DNA of 20,593 bases from the IMG/VR virus record IMGVR_UViG_3300028829_004853, positions 1 through 20,593 of that record; one strand, written 5' to 3'. A program made the translations under genes and the position numbers. Below, piece by piece: positions 1 through 6,129 of the stretch. The notes under the pieces are model-generated. The model worked only from the letters and a program-made list of their open reading frames with translations, made no database searches and was not told where the DNA came from. The DNA comes from a virus. Numbering within the stretch: position 1 is the stretch's first letter; each line of letters starts with the position of its first letter.

Positions 1-1764
1 TCAGGTGAGGGCGTCATCTGTGCCCTGGATGACTGCTTCGAGCCCTCATTCGGCAACCGCTACTGCATCGACCACGAATGGCTCAGTGGTGGTGATGACT
101 GTGAAGAGGTGGTTGATGAGGATGAGCCAGAAGACATCGAGGAAGTTTACCGGCAGGCCAACGAGCGAGCAGAAGAAAAGAAGCTGACCCGGATTCAGGA
201 GCTGGAGCAGCAGCGCGATGAAGCAGCAGGCCGAACCGAGATGCCAGTCATGCCAGTGTGCGGTCAGAATGGCTGCAGTGAGCTGGTTGAGAACATCGGC
301 AACTGGTGCCAGGCCTGCAACCAGGCAGCTGCTGACCAGAGGGAACATGACCAGAAGATCCGCGACATGAACGCAATCTGCAGGCAGCCGGAATGCGAGA
401 ACCTGTCGGGCAAGGTCGGCAAGTATTGTGAAGGCTGTGCAGAGAAGGCAGCTGAGCAGTTCCGTGAGCAGAAGGCCACGCTGGGGCGTGAGGTTGCTGA
501 GCGTCGAGAAGAACGGAAACGTGAATATGCAAAGCGAATCAGCAGGCCAGGCCCAATCAGCCAGAAGGTCGAGCATGATGGCATCTGCCCTGAATGCGGC
601 GGTGAGCTGCTGCAGACTGGCGAGGTGACAGCGCGATGCGAGAACGATCACGTTTTCATGGTGCCTGCTGGCGAGCGTGACAGGCTGGAAGCTGAGAAGC
701 AAGGTGAGCTGAGTGATGAGATCGGGGAAGTTGAGGGTGATCGGTGTAATCGAGGTGGATGCCCCGGTGTGCTGGAACTGGAAGCCCTGGAAGGCTGCAC
801 CTGCTTCAAGAATCCGCCCTGCACTGCCTGCATGAGCAGGCAGATTGAATGCCCGGTTTGTCGCTGGTCAGCTGGTGATGAGCCAGAGGATCCACTCGGC
901 GAGCATTACAGCAAAGCAATCCAGCAGATTGCAGAGGAAGTTGACAAGGGAGTGCTGGCGGCAGTTCCGGTTCATACTGGCACCGCTCAGCAGCGAGCTG
1001 ATGCTGTGCTGAATGATCAGAGGAGATGCATTGCCAGAGCAGCATTGAAGGAGATTGAGGAATTGAGGGGCTGCGAGGTCTACATTCCGAACTACGAGCA
1101 GGGCGGCAAATGCATCAACTGCGGCCAGGTCAACTGCCCTGCAGGGGTCGGTGACTTCCAGCCAGAAGATGCTGAGCAGCAGAAGACTGAAGCAGCCGCC
1201 AGGGCAAGGTTCAGCCCTGGTGGTTTGGTGCCGCAGTCTGATGGGCCGATGGTAAAACTGAGCCCGGTCAATGGTGACCTGCAACTCACGAAGGAACTGC
1301 TGGATGAGGTTGACAAGCTGCCGACCATTCTCGAAGGGCTGGAACAGGTCGAGCAGCTGAAACGGGACAGCACTGCTGATCAGCAGAAGCCGATCCGGGA
1401 GCTGCATGCCAGAGTTGCCACGGCACGAAGTGAATCGTATCTGTGCATGAGTCATCAGGAAGCAGGTGACGCACAGCAGCGGATTGAAGATGCTGAGGCG
1501 GAACTGGCAGAAGCATTACAGAGTAAAACTGAACCACTCTGCAGCTGCGAGGAACCTTACGAGGTGCGGGATTGTGGCCGCTCCCGATGGGAATGTGGCA
1601 GGTGCAGGCACCGGCTAAATCCCGAGAAGCCATGCACCTGCCTGAAGGGTGCAGCTGAGCATGCCCTCGACTGTGATTCCCGGCAGTGGCGATGCCTGAA
1701 GTGTGATCGACCTTGCAACGATGAGCTGCAGCAGGATTACAATGCACAGGGCGGAACATCATGA
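1..1764 (+). CDS. Cysteine-rich multi-zinc-motif protein, function unknown (5' end outside window)
   Basis: The frame is open from base 1, so the start lies upstream; the first in-frame ATG (109) would cut off a matching motif. Counting residue 1 as bases 1-3, three copies of C-x4-C-x9/10-C-x2-[C/H] lie at about residues 7-26, 87-107 and 127-147, resembling the small zinc-binding stub of phage HNH proteins. A ribbon-like C-x2-C...C-x3-H lies at 196-217, a dense cluster of eight Cys at 249-287, a C-x2-C-x4-C at 371-379, and two tandem copies of C-x-C-x8/10-D-C-x4-W-x-C-x2-C at about 514-572. Charged, probably helical linkers rich in Glu, Gln and Arg separate them. There is no signal peptide or membrane segment in the visible part. 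The gene directly precedes a terminator and the scaffold-capsid unit, where portal or head-morphogenesis genes usually lie, but it resembles none of these. Coding is certain; function is not known. Confidence 0.8.
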   Translation, partial: SGEGVICALDDCFEPSFGNRYCIDHEWLSGGDDCEEVVDEDEPEDIEEVYRQANERAEEKKLTRIQELEQQRDEAAGRTEMPVMPVCGQNGCSELVENIGNWCQACNQAAADQREHDQKIRDMNAICRQPECENLSGKVGKYCEGCAEKAAEQFREQKATLGREVAERREERKREYAKRISRPGPISQKVEHDGICPECGGELLQTGEVTARCENDHVFMVPAGERDRLEAEKQGELSDEIGEVEGDRCNRGGCPGVLELEALEGCTCFKNPPCTACMSRQIECPVCRWSAGDEPEDPLGEHYSKAIQQIAEEVDKGVLAAVPVHTGTAQQRADAVLNDQRRCIARAALKEIEELRGCEVYIPNYEQGGKCINCGQVNCPAGVGDFQPEDAEQQKTEAAARARFSPGGLVPQSDGPMVKLSPVNGDLQLTKELLDEVDKLPTILEGLEQVEQLKRDSTADQQKPIRELHARVATARSESYLCMSHQEAGDAQQRIEDAEAELAEALQSKTEPLCSCEEPYEVRDCGRSRWECGRCRHRLNPEKPCTCLKGAAEHALDCDSRQWRCLKCDRPCNDELQQDYNAQGGTS

Positions 1765-1841
1765 CGCAGCAGCTCTGGTGCTGAGCATCGTGACTGGTCG
1801 GCATTGAGCCAGTGGCCAGTTCATGAGCCAGCTGCGTCATG
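1760..1841 (+). repeat. Perfect 11-bp inverted repeat across the stop codon
   Basis: CATGACGCAGC at 1760-1770 is the exact reverse complement of GCTGCGTCATG at 1831-1841. The left arm contains the TGA stop of the cysteine-rich gene. The 60 bases between can form further pairs, for example GCTC 1772-1775 with GAGC 1825-1828 and ACTGG 1793-1797 with CCAGT 1816-1820. The element ends four bases before the terminator stem, so a transcript would carry a closed structured 3' end followed by a termination hairpin. Function is unknown: it could stabilise the mRNA 3' end or be a small RNA. Confidence 0.5.
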
Positions 1842-1844
1842 GGG

Positions 1845-1870
1845 AAGGCCATCCGAAAGGGTGGCCTTTT
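1845..1870 (+). terminator. Intrinsic terminator after the cysteine-rich gene
   Basis: A 10-bp stem with one G-U pair (AAGGCCATCC 1845-1854 with GGGTGGCCTT 1859-1868) is closed by a GAAA tetraloop and runs into TTTT at 1867-1870. This is a good Rho-independent terminator and separates the upstream transcript from the scaffold-capsid unit. The U-tract is short, so some read-through is possible. Confidence 0.8.
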
Positions 1871-1911
1871 CGCTGCGCGGTCATCCAGATTGATTCAATA
1901 AAATCCCCGAA

Positions 1912-1954
1912 TTGACAACATCGGCTTGACAAGGTGAGACGCAGGTGCGAGAAC
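1912..1954 (+). promoter_or_regulatory. Possible promoter region with tandem TTGACA boxes
   Basis: Two perfect TTGACA hexamers lie 14 bp apart at 1912-1917 and 1926-1931, just after a terminator and before the scaffold and capsid genes, where a promoter is expected. At 17-bp spacing the -10 positions are TGAGAC (1935-1940) and GAGAAC (1949-1954), each only 3 of 6 to the consensus. A TAAAAT at 1899-1904 has no matching -35. Either the promoter depends on a phage activator, or the boxes are an operator-like repeat or chance. Confidence 0.25.
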
Positions 1955-2038
1955 TTCGTCATCAATGTGACTGGCTGTGCTGGTCAAACTGATACGCACG
2001 GAAGGATTTGATGTCGGTTCGAATCCTCAATGCACCTG
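1942..2038 (+). promoter_or_regulatory. Candidate structured RNA leader before the scaffold gene
   Basis: Three nested helices can be drawn: CAGGTGC 1942-1948 with GCACCTG 2032-2038 (7 bp, perfect), CATCAA 1960-1965 with TTGATG 2008-2013 (6 bp, perfect), and CTGTGC 1975-1980 with GCACGG 1996-2001 (6 bp, one G-U). Between the second and first 3' arms lies GGTTCGAATCC (2016-2026), identical to a tRNA T-loop signature, but only two of its five stem pairs form and there is no cloverleaf, so I do not call a tRNA. The segment probably lies in the 5' leader of the capsid transcript. This rests on pairing by eye only. Confidence 0.3.
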
Positions 2039-2055
2039 GCTGTTGTGCAGCCTAC

Positions 2056-2125
2056 CTCGATTCTTTGTGAGAATCCTGATGATCCTGAAGCATGCGACTC
2101 CGTGGTACTCTCGAATTCTTTGTGA
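2056..2125 (+). repeat. Short direct repeat flanking the scaffold gene start
   Basis: CTCGATTCTTTGTGA at 2056-2070 recurs as CTCGAATTCTTTGTGA at 2110-2125, identical apart from one extra A. The copies are 55 bases apart, not a multiple of three, so they fall in different reading frames. This may be a local duplication that altered the 5' end of the scaffold gene, and it makes the start uncertain. Confidence 0.5.
2059..2075 (+). promoter_or_regulatory. Hairpin just before the proposed scaffold start
   Basis: GATTCT 2059-2064 pairs perfectly with AGAATC 2070-2075 around a 5-base loop TTGTG, ending three bases before ATG 2079. The only weak ribosome-binding-like bases (GAGAA) lie in the 3' arm, so the hairpin could limit initiation. 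The stem is only moderately stable. Confidence 0.3.
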
Positions 2126-2882
2126 TGAGCAAGGTGAGGGAGGCGAAGGCGGCGGCGGCTCAGAAGGTGACCTGAAACCTGATCCAGCAATGGAGCAGCT
2201 GAAGGGTGAAGCCAACGCACTCAGAACTAAGTCAAAGCAACTTCTCGATGAGAAGAAAGCATCTGACAAGGCTCTGAAGTCTCTGCAGGAATCCATTGAC
2301 AAGCTGGGCGGGACTGAAGGAATCGCAAAGCTGGCAGAATTTCAGGCACGGCTGCAGGGTGACGAACTCGGCCAACTGCTTGCAGATGGCAAGACAGATG
2401 AATGGTTCGACAAACGCTCTGAAGCCATGCGAGCGGATCATGGCAACCAGATTGAGGCACTCAACACGAAGCTGGCTGAAGCAGAAGCCACCGGAAACGG
2501 CTACCGCGACCAGCTGGCGAACCTGCACATCACTCAGCAGGGCAGTGAGGCTGCAATCAAGGCAGGAGTTTTACCCGAGCATCTCGATGACGTGGCACTC
2601 TGGATCCAGCACGATTTTGTTTGGTCTGAAGAACACAACCAGCCCGTCGTGATGGATTCAGAAAACGCGCCGGTTTATGGCAAAGATGGCACGACCCCGA
2701 TGGGGATTGCTGAGTGGCTGGAAGGCAAGAAGGAAAGCAAACGGCAGTGGTGGCCTGACTCGAAGGGTTCAGGCGCAACAGGCCAATCAGGCGGCGGCAA
2801 AGGTGGCAGCCCGACCAGTTTTGAAGGGCTGCAGCCTGCTGAGTTTCAGAAGCGTTTCAAAGACAAGTTCGGCAAGAAGTGA
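2079..2882 (+). CDS. Capsid scaffolding protein
   Basis: A 267-aa protein read as the internal scaffold that guides coat assembly and is absent from the mature head. After a short hydrophobic start comes a Gly/Glu-rich linker (residues ~17-30), then a long charged helical region that looks like a coiled coil (~37-150), a Gly/Ser/Lys-rich linker (~230-248), and a basic C-terminal helix ending EFQKRFKDKFGKK. Such basic C-terminal helices contact the coat protein in P22-type scaffolds. Position directly before the capsid gene fits. The start is uncertain: ATG 2079 gives residues MILKHATPWY, but ribosome-binding sequence is weak. GTG 1977 is open in frame but would translate the structured leader; ATG 2190 is a shorter option without a good binding site. 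Function rests on composition and position, not on a catalytic motif. Confidence 0.72.
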   Translation: MILKHATPWYSRILCDEQGEGGEGGGGSEGDLKPDPAMEQLKGEANALRTKSKQLLDEKKASDKALKSLQESIDKLGGTEGIAKLAEFQARLQGDELGQLLADGKTDEWFDKRSEAMRADHGNQIEALNTKLAEAEATGNGYRDQLANLHITQQGSEAAIKAGVLPEHLDDVALWIQHDFVWSEEHNQPVVMDSENAPVYGKDGTTPMGIAEWLEGKKESKRQWWPDSKGSGATGQSGGGKGGSPTSFEGLQPAEFQKRFKDKFGKK

Positions 2883-2900
2883 CCTGATGGCAGGCATTTC

Positions 2901-2929
2901 GTCGAACTCAACCACATGAGGAGTTCGAC
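2901..2929 (+). promoter_or_regulatory. Hairpin over the ribosome-binding site of the capsid gene
   Basis: GTCGAACTC 2901-2909 is the exact reverse complement of GAGTTCGAC 2921-2929, with an 11-base loop. The Shine-Dalgarno sequence TGAGGAG (2917-2923) is partly in the loop and partly in the 3' arm, and the stem ends two bases before ATG 2932. An alternative pairing CTCA 2907-2910 with TGAG 2917-2920 exists. The layout suggests translational control of coat synthesis, for example by coat or scaffold protein; that role is inference. Confidence 0.5.
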
Positions 2930-2931
2930 CA

Positions 2932-4101
2932 ATGTCAGGCACCAGACTGATCACCCCGAGCGTTGTGGGCAACATTGCCCTGATGCTCCTGCAGAACAAA
3001 CTGATCGCGACTCAGACATTCAGCCGCGTTCATCAGGAAGAATTCAACGGCGCTCGCAAGATTGGCGACCGGGTTAAGGTTCGCCGTCGACAAGCAGGAA
3101 CAGTGATTCGAACAGGTCCGTACGCGACTGGTGCGAATACCTTCCAGAGCCCGCCAGAAACCAGCATCGACGTCACGCTGCAATACAATCATCGGATCCC
3201 GATTGAGATTGAGGCAGGTGACTTTGACCTCGATCTCGATGACTTCGCGTCACAGATCATGGAACCGCAGATGGTTGCCATCGCGGAGGATGTTGACCTC
3301 GCTGCTCTGCTGGCCTTCAAGGAAATCCCGCAGATCGGTGGTATTTCAAGACTGGCACCAACGACTCTGCCAAACAGTGCAGCTGACCTGCAGGAAACTG
3401 AGCAGGATCTCTTCGACCAGAAGGTGCCCGGCCAGGGGCTGGTTCACTGTATCACCAGTGAGCTGCACACCGGGCTGGTTTCGTCTGGCACGATCAGCTC
3501 AGCTGAGCAGCGCGGCGATGGTGGTTCATCACTTGAAAATGCTCGGGTCGGTCGAGTGGCCAATATGGACCACGTCCGAACGCAGGGCATTGACAGCTCA
3601 ACCTTCACGTCAGGCACAACTCTGGTCGCGACGACTGATGGTGCTCATGCTGCTGGTGCCACGACCATCACCTATGACACCGCGACTGGTGCCACCACGA
3701 CCCTGAAGAAATTCGACGTCCTCAACATCCCTGGATACGGTGATGTGGTGGTTGCTGCTGATGCAGTGGCAGCCGGTTCTGCAGGGACGTTCACGATCTT
3801 CGAGCCACTGCGTGAAGCAGTTGCTGATAATGTCATCATGACGAAATACGATGGCTCTGCTGCCACTCGTCAGCTGCATGGTGCCGCTTATCACCCTGAT
3901 GCGTTCAGCTTCGTCACAGTGCCAGGTGAGGCACCACTCGGCGGGGTTGAATCTGTTGTCATCCAGGATGGTGGCCTCGGTATCCGGGTCATCTGGGGCT
4001 ACGACATTGGGAACAACCGCAACCAGATGACGATCGACCTGTACTCAGGTTGCACGCTGGTTGATGGTCGCCTGGCCGTTCAGACGGTCAAGGATATCTA
4101 A
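2932..4101 (+). CDS. Major capsid (coat) protein, P22 coat-like
   Basis: A 389-aa protein with the character of the P22 coat family (HK97 fold): an N-terminal helix (LITPSVVGNIALMLLQNKLI), then residues ~40-60 with NGARKIGDRVKVRRRQAGTV, where these proteins have F..A.K.GDTV.V..P, followed by a segment on residues that tolerate substitution (VTLQYNHRIPIEIEAGDFDLDLDD) and a helix with MVAIAEDVD. Residues ~215-310 are Thr/Ala-rich and beta-like, possibly equivalent to the inserted I-domain of P22 coat. The C-terminal part returns to the core with GIRVIWGYDIGNNRNQMTIDLYSG. P22 coat is about 430 aa, so length is compatible. ATG 2932 has a strong TGAGGAG 8 bases upstream. The gene follows scaffold by 49 bases and ends at a terminator, as expected for the most abundant product. 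Confidence 0.88.
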   Translation: MSGTRLITPSVVGNIALMLLQNKLIATQTFSRVHQEEFNGARKIGDRVKVRRRQAGTVIRTGPYATGANTFQSPPETSIDVTLQYNHRIPIEIEAGDFDLDLDDFASQIMEPQMVAIAEDVDLAALLAFKEIPQIGGISRLAPTTLPNSAADLQETEQDLFDQKVPGQGLVHCITSELHTGLVSSGTISSAEQRGDGGSSLENARVGRVANMDHVRTQGIDSSTFTSGTTLVATTDGAHAAGATTITYDTATGATTTLKKFDVLNIPGYGDVVVAADAVAAGSAGTFTIFEPLREAVADNVIMTKYDGSAATRQLHGAAYHPDAFSFVTVPGEAPLGGVESVVIQDGGLGIRVIWGYDIGNNRNQMTIDLYSGCTLVDGRLAVQTVKDI

Positions 4102-4117
4102 GCACGAAAACTGCCGA

Positions 4118-4150
4118 GCCGGCGGCCCATGTGGGTCGTCGGCTTTTATT
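4118..4150 (+). terminator. Intrinsic terminator after the capsid gene
   Basis: GCCGGCGGCCC 4118-4128 pairs with GGGTCGTCGGC 4133-4143 (11 bp, two G-U) around an ATGT loop and is followed by TTTTATT. This is a strong Rho-independent terminator 16 bases after the capsid stop. No promoter is evident before the next gene, so it probably lets part of the transcription through and lowers expression of the connector and tail genes relative to coat. Confidence 0.85.
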
Positions 4151-4192
4151 CGTATCACTTGCCGACCCATTTCAAAACAGGATGCCGGATCA

Positions 4193-4636
4193 ATGCCTAT
4201 TTCAAGAACATACGACACCGTCACGCTGATCAAGGACGGTGAAGAGCACACCTGCAACGCGCACAACGCGCAGGAGTTGGTTGACAGCGACCTCGGATAC
4301 ATCGACCCGAAGGGGAAGTACGAGAACGCGAAGCAGGTTGAAGCACGCAAGAAGGCTGCCGAGGAAGCTGAAGCCAAACGCATTGCAGATGAGAAGGCCG
4401 AAGAGAAACGGCAGGCAGATGCGCTGGCTGAGCAGGAGCGCAAAGACAAGGCGAAGGATGACGAGATTGCTGAGCTGAAGCGCCAACTGGCAGCAAAGGA
4501 ATCAGCACCAGCTGCACCAGTGAAGCGAGGCGGCAAGCGGCCTGCACCGAAAGCCGAGAAGGCAGCTGCTGACACAGTCCCTGGCACTGAAGCAGCTGAT
4601 GCAAACAAGGAAGCAACTGCGGCTGCGGCGAGCTGA
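4193..4636 (+). CDS. Coiled-coil protein of unknown function, between capsid and connector genes
   Basis: A 147-aa protein starting at ATG 4193, with AGGA about 9 bases upstream; the open frame reaches back into the capsid gene and terminator, so the upstream starts are unlikely. Residues 1-45 are a compact mixed segment (ISRTYDTVTLIKDGEEHTC). Residues ~46-105 form a highly charged Ala/Glu/Lys/Arg helix, very likely a coiled coil. The last ~40 residues are an Ala/Pro/Lys-rich disordered tail. There is no signal peptide or membrane segment. Small proteins at this place in phage genomes are sometimes head decoration or head-fibre proteins, but no motif here supports a choice. Low-complexity coding also produces a long antisense shadow frame, which I do not call. 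Confidence 0.75.
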   Translation: MPISRTYDTVTLIKDGEEHTCNAHNAQELVDSDLGYIDPKGKYENAKQVEARKKAAEEAEAKRIADEKAEEKRQADALAEQERKDKAKDDEIAELKRQLAAKESAPAAPVKRGGKRPAPKAEKAAADTVPGTEAADANKEATAAAAS

Positions 4637-4720
4637 GTGAGCGAAATGGAGCGGGCTCGGGGTCAGCTCTGCGGCTTCATGCCGGAACTGCCCGAGCCCA
4701 ATCCGCCTGCATTCTGGTGA
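4637..4720 (+). CDS. Possible 27-codon mini-ORF or read-through extension
   Basis: GTG 4637 follows the TGA of the upstream gene directly and in the same frame; the reading continues through an internal ATG at 4646 to TGA 4718-4720, eight bases before the next gene. The product would be 27 aa ending in MPELPEPNPPAFW. It could be a separate peptide, an in-frame TGA read-through tail of the coiled-coil protein, or chance. The ribosome-binding sequence is weak (GGCGAG). The same bases form a strong hairpin, which may be the real function. Confidence 0.25.
   Translation: MSEMERARGQLCGFMPELPEPNPPAFW
4653..4699 (+). promoter_or_regulatory. Long intercistronic hairpin without U-tract
   Basis: GGGCTCGGG 4653-4661 pairs perfectly with CCCGAGCCC 4691-4699. 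Inside it CAG 4664-4666 pairs with CTG 4688-4690, and CGGC 4672-4675 with GCCG 4681-4684 around a TTCAT loop. No T-run follows, so it is not a canonical terminator. It may act as an RNA-processing or stability element, or block back-degradation of the upstream message. Confidence 0.5.
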
Positions 4721-4728
4721 GGTGACTG

Positions 4729-5283
4729 ATGGCGATCATCGTTGAAGACGGGACTGGCAAGGCTGATGCCAATGCATACGTTTCGGTTGCGTATGTCAGC
4801 GCTTACCTTGCCGAGACTGGCAACGATGCAGCATGGCTGGCTCTGGCCAGTGAAGCACTGCGAGAGCATGCCATCGTGAAGGCCACCAGGTACATCGACC
4901 AACGATATGCCCGCCGTTTCCTCGATGACAGACGCGTCAGGACTCAGGCACTGGAATGGCCGCGAAATGATATCTACGACCAGTCAGGGCAGCTCTGGAT
5001 CGCATCCAATGAGGTGCCGCCTGGCATCCAGAAGGCGACTGCAGAATATGCTCAGCGGGCATCAGTCGGGGCCATCGAGCTGATCACTGACCCGACCAGC
5101 AGCAGAACACCAATGGAAACAAAGAAGAAAATCGGGCCGATTGAGAAGTCAGAGAAGTTCGGCAGCTCCCGAGGCACATCAGGACTGGTGCCGCCGGCTG
5201 CATTCTCAGCCTACCCGGCAGCAGATCTCTGGATTGAGCCGCTGCTGACTGGCAGGCAGGGCACTCAGCTCATGAAGGCGTGA
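4729..5283 (+). CDS. Head-tail connector adaptor (DnaT-like family of phage head proteins)
   Basis: A 184-aa protein opening MAIIVEDGTGKADANAYVSV, followed by a helix ending LREHAIVKATRYIDQRY and the segment QALEWPRNDIYDQSGQ, then EVPPGIQKATAEYAQRA. This order (DGTG.ADANSYVS, KATRYID, LEWPR, VP..I..A..E.A) is typical of phage proteins often labelled putative DnaT-like ssDNA-binding protein, which from genome position behave as the portal-adjacent head completion adaptor. Residues ~120-170 are a Lys/Ser/Gly-rich linker with IGPIEKSEKF, also usual for the family. ATG 4729 is preceded by GGTGAGGTG. The downstream gene starts one base after this stop, consistent with translational coupling in a connector operon. 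Confidence 0.72.
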   Translation: MAIIVEDGTGKADANAYVSVAYVSAYLAETGNDAAWLALASEALREHAIVKATRYIDQRYARRFLDDRRVRTQALEWPRNDIYDQSGQLWIASNEVPPGIQKATAEYAQRASVGAIELITDPTSSRTPMETKKKIGPIEKSEKFGSSRGTSGLVPPAAFSAYPAADLWIEPLLTGRQGTQLMKA

Positions 5284-5284
5284 C

Positions 5285-5686
5285 ATGGCAACCTTCGATT
5301 ATGCGGAAATGCAGGCAGTCGGTGAAGAACTGATTGATGAGTTCGGGTCGCAGATCAATCTCTACAAAGACGACAGGACACCAGCAGACAGCAATGCACC
5401 ATTCGACGGGCCTGCAGAGTTCAATGATGAGACGGCACCAGCTTCAAGGAATGCAACGGCAAATGCAGTTTTCGTTCATGAAGGCGACTTCGAGTTCCAG
5501 GATCAGCTCGGCGGATTGATCAGGCGAGGGAAAGCAGGATTTCTGATCAATGGGCTGATCACCTTTGACATCAAGACATTCGACGCGATCAAGGATTTCA
5601 ACGGCAAGATGTGGAGGATCGGCAACGTCAGATCAACCAACCCTGGCGGGACTGATTGTGTGCACGGTGTGGAGGTGACGAGCTGA
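5285..5686 (+). CDS. Head closure (stopper) protein, probable
   Basis: A 133-aa protein beginning MATFDYAEMQAVGEELIDEFG and followed by beta-rich segments (SQINLYKD, ANAVFVHEGDFEF, RRGKAGFLING, LITFDIKTFD, KMWRIGNVRSTNPGG). The pattern of an N-terminal helix with FG, then short strands ending in 'W.I..V....P.G' is that of head closure or head-tail joining proteins, which cap the connector after DNA packaging. Length and place between adaptor and tail terminator agree. It starts one base after the adaptor stop and its stop overlaps the next start as TGATG, so the three connector genes are tightly coupled. No single residue is diagnostic. Confidence 0.6.
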   Translation: MATFDYAEMQAVGEELIDEFGSQINLYKDDRTPADSNAPFDGPAEFNDETAPASRNATANAVFVHEGDFEFQDQLGGLIRRGKAGFLINGLITFDIKTFDAIKDFNGKMWRIGNVRSTNPGGTDCVHGVEVTS

Positions 5687-6126
5687 TGCCATGTGATTTT
5701 GAAACAGCGCGAACAGAAACGATGACGCTGTTCAACGATGCATGGTCAGCACCAGGAGAATCAGCCGACATCCCGGTCAAGTGGCCGAATGTGGCAAGTG
5801 ACCTGGATCAGACGCAGGTGGATGACACGAACAATGCTCCGAAGTGGGCACGGTTCACAATGGAATACACGGACGGAAATGGAACCTCGATCGGTGGTGG
5901 CAGATGGCAGTTCGATGGCCTGATCACCTTCGAGATTTATGTGCCGACAGGTGACAACGACAAGCTGGCACTGAGGCTGGCGAAAATCATCGTGAATGCT
6001 CAGAGAAACATCACAACGGCAGGCGGGGTGGAGTTTCACAGGATCAGACCGCGGATCGTTGGCAACGAGGGTTTGTGGTATCGGGTTGACGTTCTCTCAG
6101 AATTCAAACACATCGAAGGGGTTTAA
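5686..6126 (+). CDS. Tail terminator protein (gpU-like role, DUF4128-type)
   Basis: A 146-aa protein starting at ATG 5686, overlapping the previous stop by one base (TGATG), with GGAGGTGACGAG upstream. Features in order: an N-terminal helix with LFNDAW, the strand and turn VKWPNV, WARFTMEY, GGGRWQFDGLITFEIYVPTG, the helix KLALRLAKIIVNAQRN, and the C-terminal GVEFHRIRPRIVGNEGLWYRVDVLSEF. This WPN / G.R....G.....V..P.G / F.R..I...G..G.W..V.V...F pattern is that of tail terminators, the ring that ends tube growth and binds the head connector. Position between head closure and tube protein fits. The frame is open upstream of 5686 but that part overlaps the previous gene. Confidence 0.75.
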   Translation: MPCDFETARTETMTLFNDAWSAPGESADIPVKWPNVASDLDQTQVDDTNNAPKWARFTMEYTDGNGTSIGGGRWQFDGLITFEIYVPTGDNDKLALRLAKIIVNAQRNITTAGGVEFHRIRPRIVGNEGLWYRVDVLSEFKHIEGV

Positions 6127-6129
6127 GTC

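Noticed and set aside
46-702. Long antisense frame (218 codons) opposite the cysteine-rich gene
   Set aside because: It mirrors the codon pattern of the sense gene, has no ribosome-binding site, and the sense frame has clear repeated motifs.
868-1852. Antisense frames of 188-195 codons at 868-1455 and 1286-1852
   Set aside because: Shadows of the cysteine-rich gene; the second also runs through the terminator and inverted repeat.
2016-2038. Phage attachment core, since tRNA 3' ends often serve as att sites
   Set aside because: No integrase is nearby, the location is inside the structural module, and the sequence beyond the T-loop does not look like a tRNA 3' end.
1942-2040. tRNA gene suggested by GGTTCGAATCC and a 7-bp closing stem
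   Set aside because: Only two of five T-stem pairs form, no D-arm or anticodon arm can be drawn, and the closing stem would not sit next to the T-arm as in a tRNA.
1977-2078. N-terminal extension of the scaffold from GTG 1977
   Set aside because: It lacks a ribosome-binding site, covers the structured leader, and its residues (Cys/Trp/Phe-rich) do not fit a scaffold protein.
4061-4192. Upstream start for the coiled-coil protein at 4061
   Set aside because: This would overlap the capsid gene and translate the terminator hairpin; ATG 4193 has a suitable binding site.
4045-4608. Antisense Ala/Ser-rich frame of 187 codons
   Set aside because: It is the complement of the low-complexity Ala/Glu/Lys coiled coil and crosses the capsid terminator.
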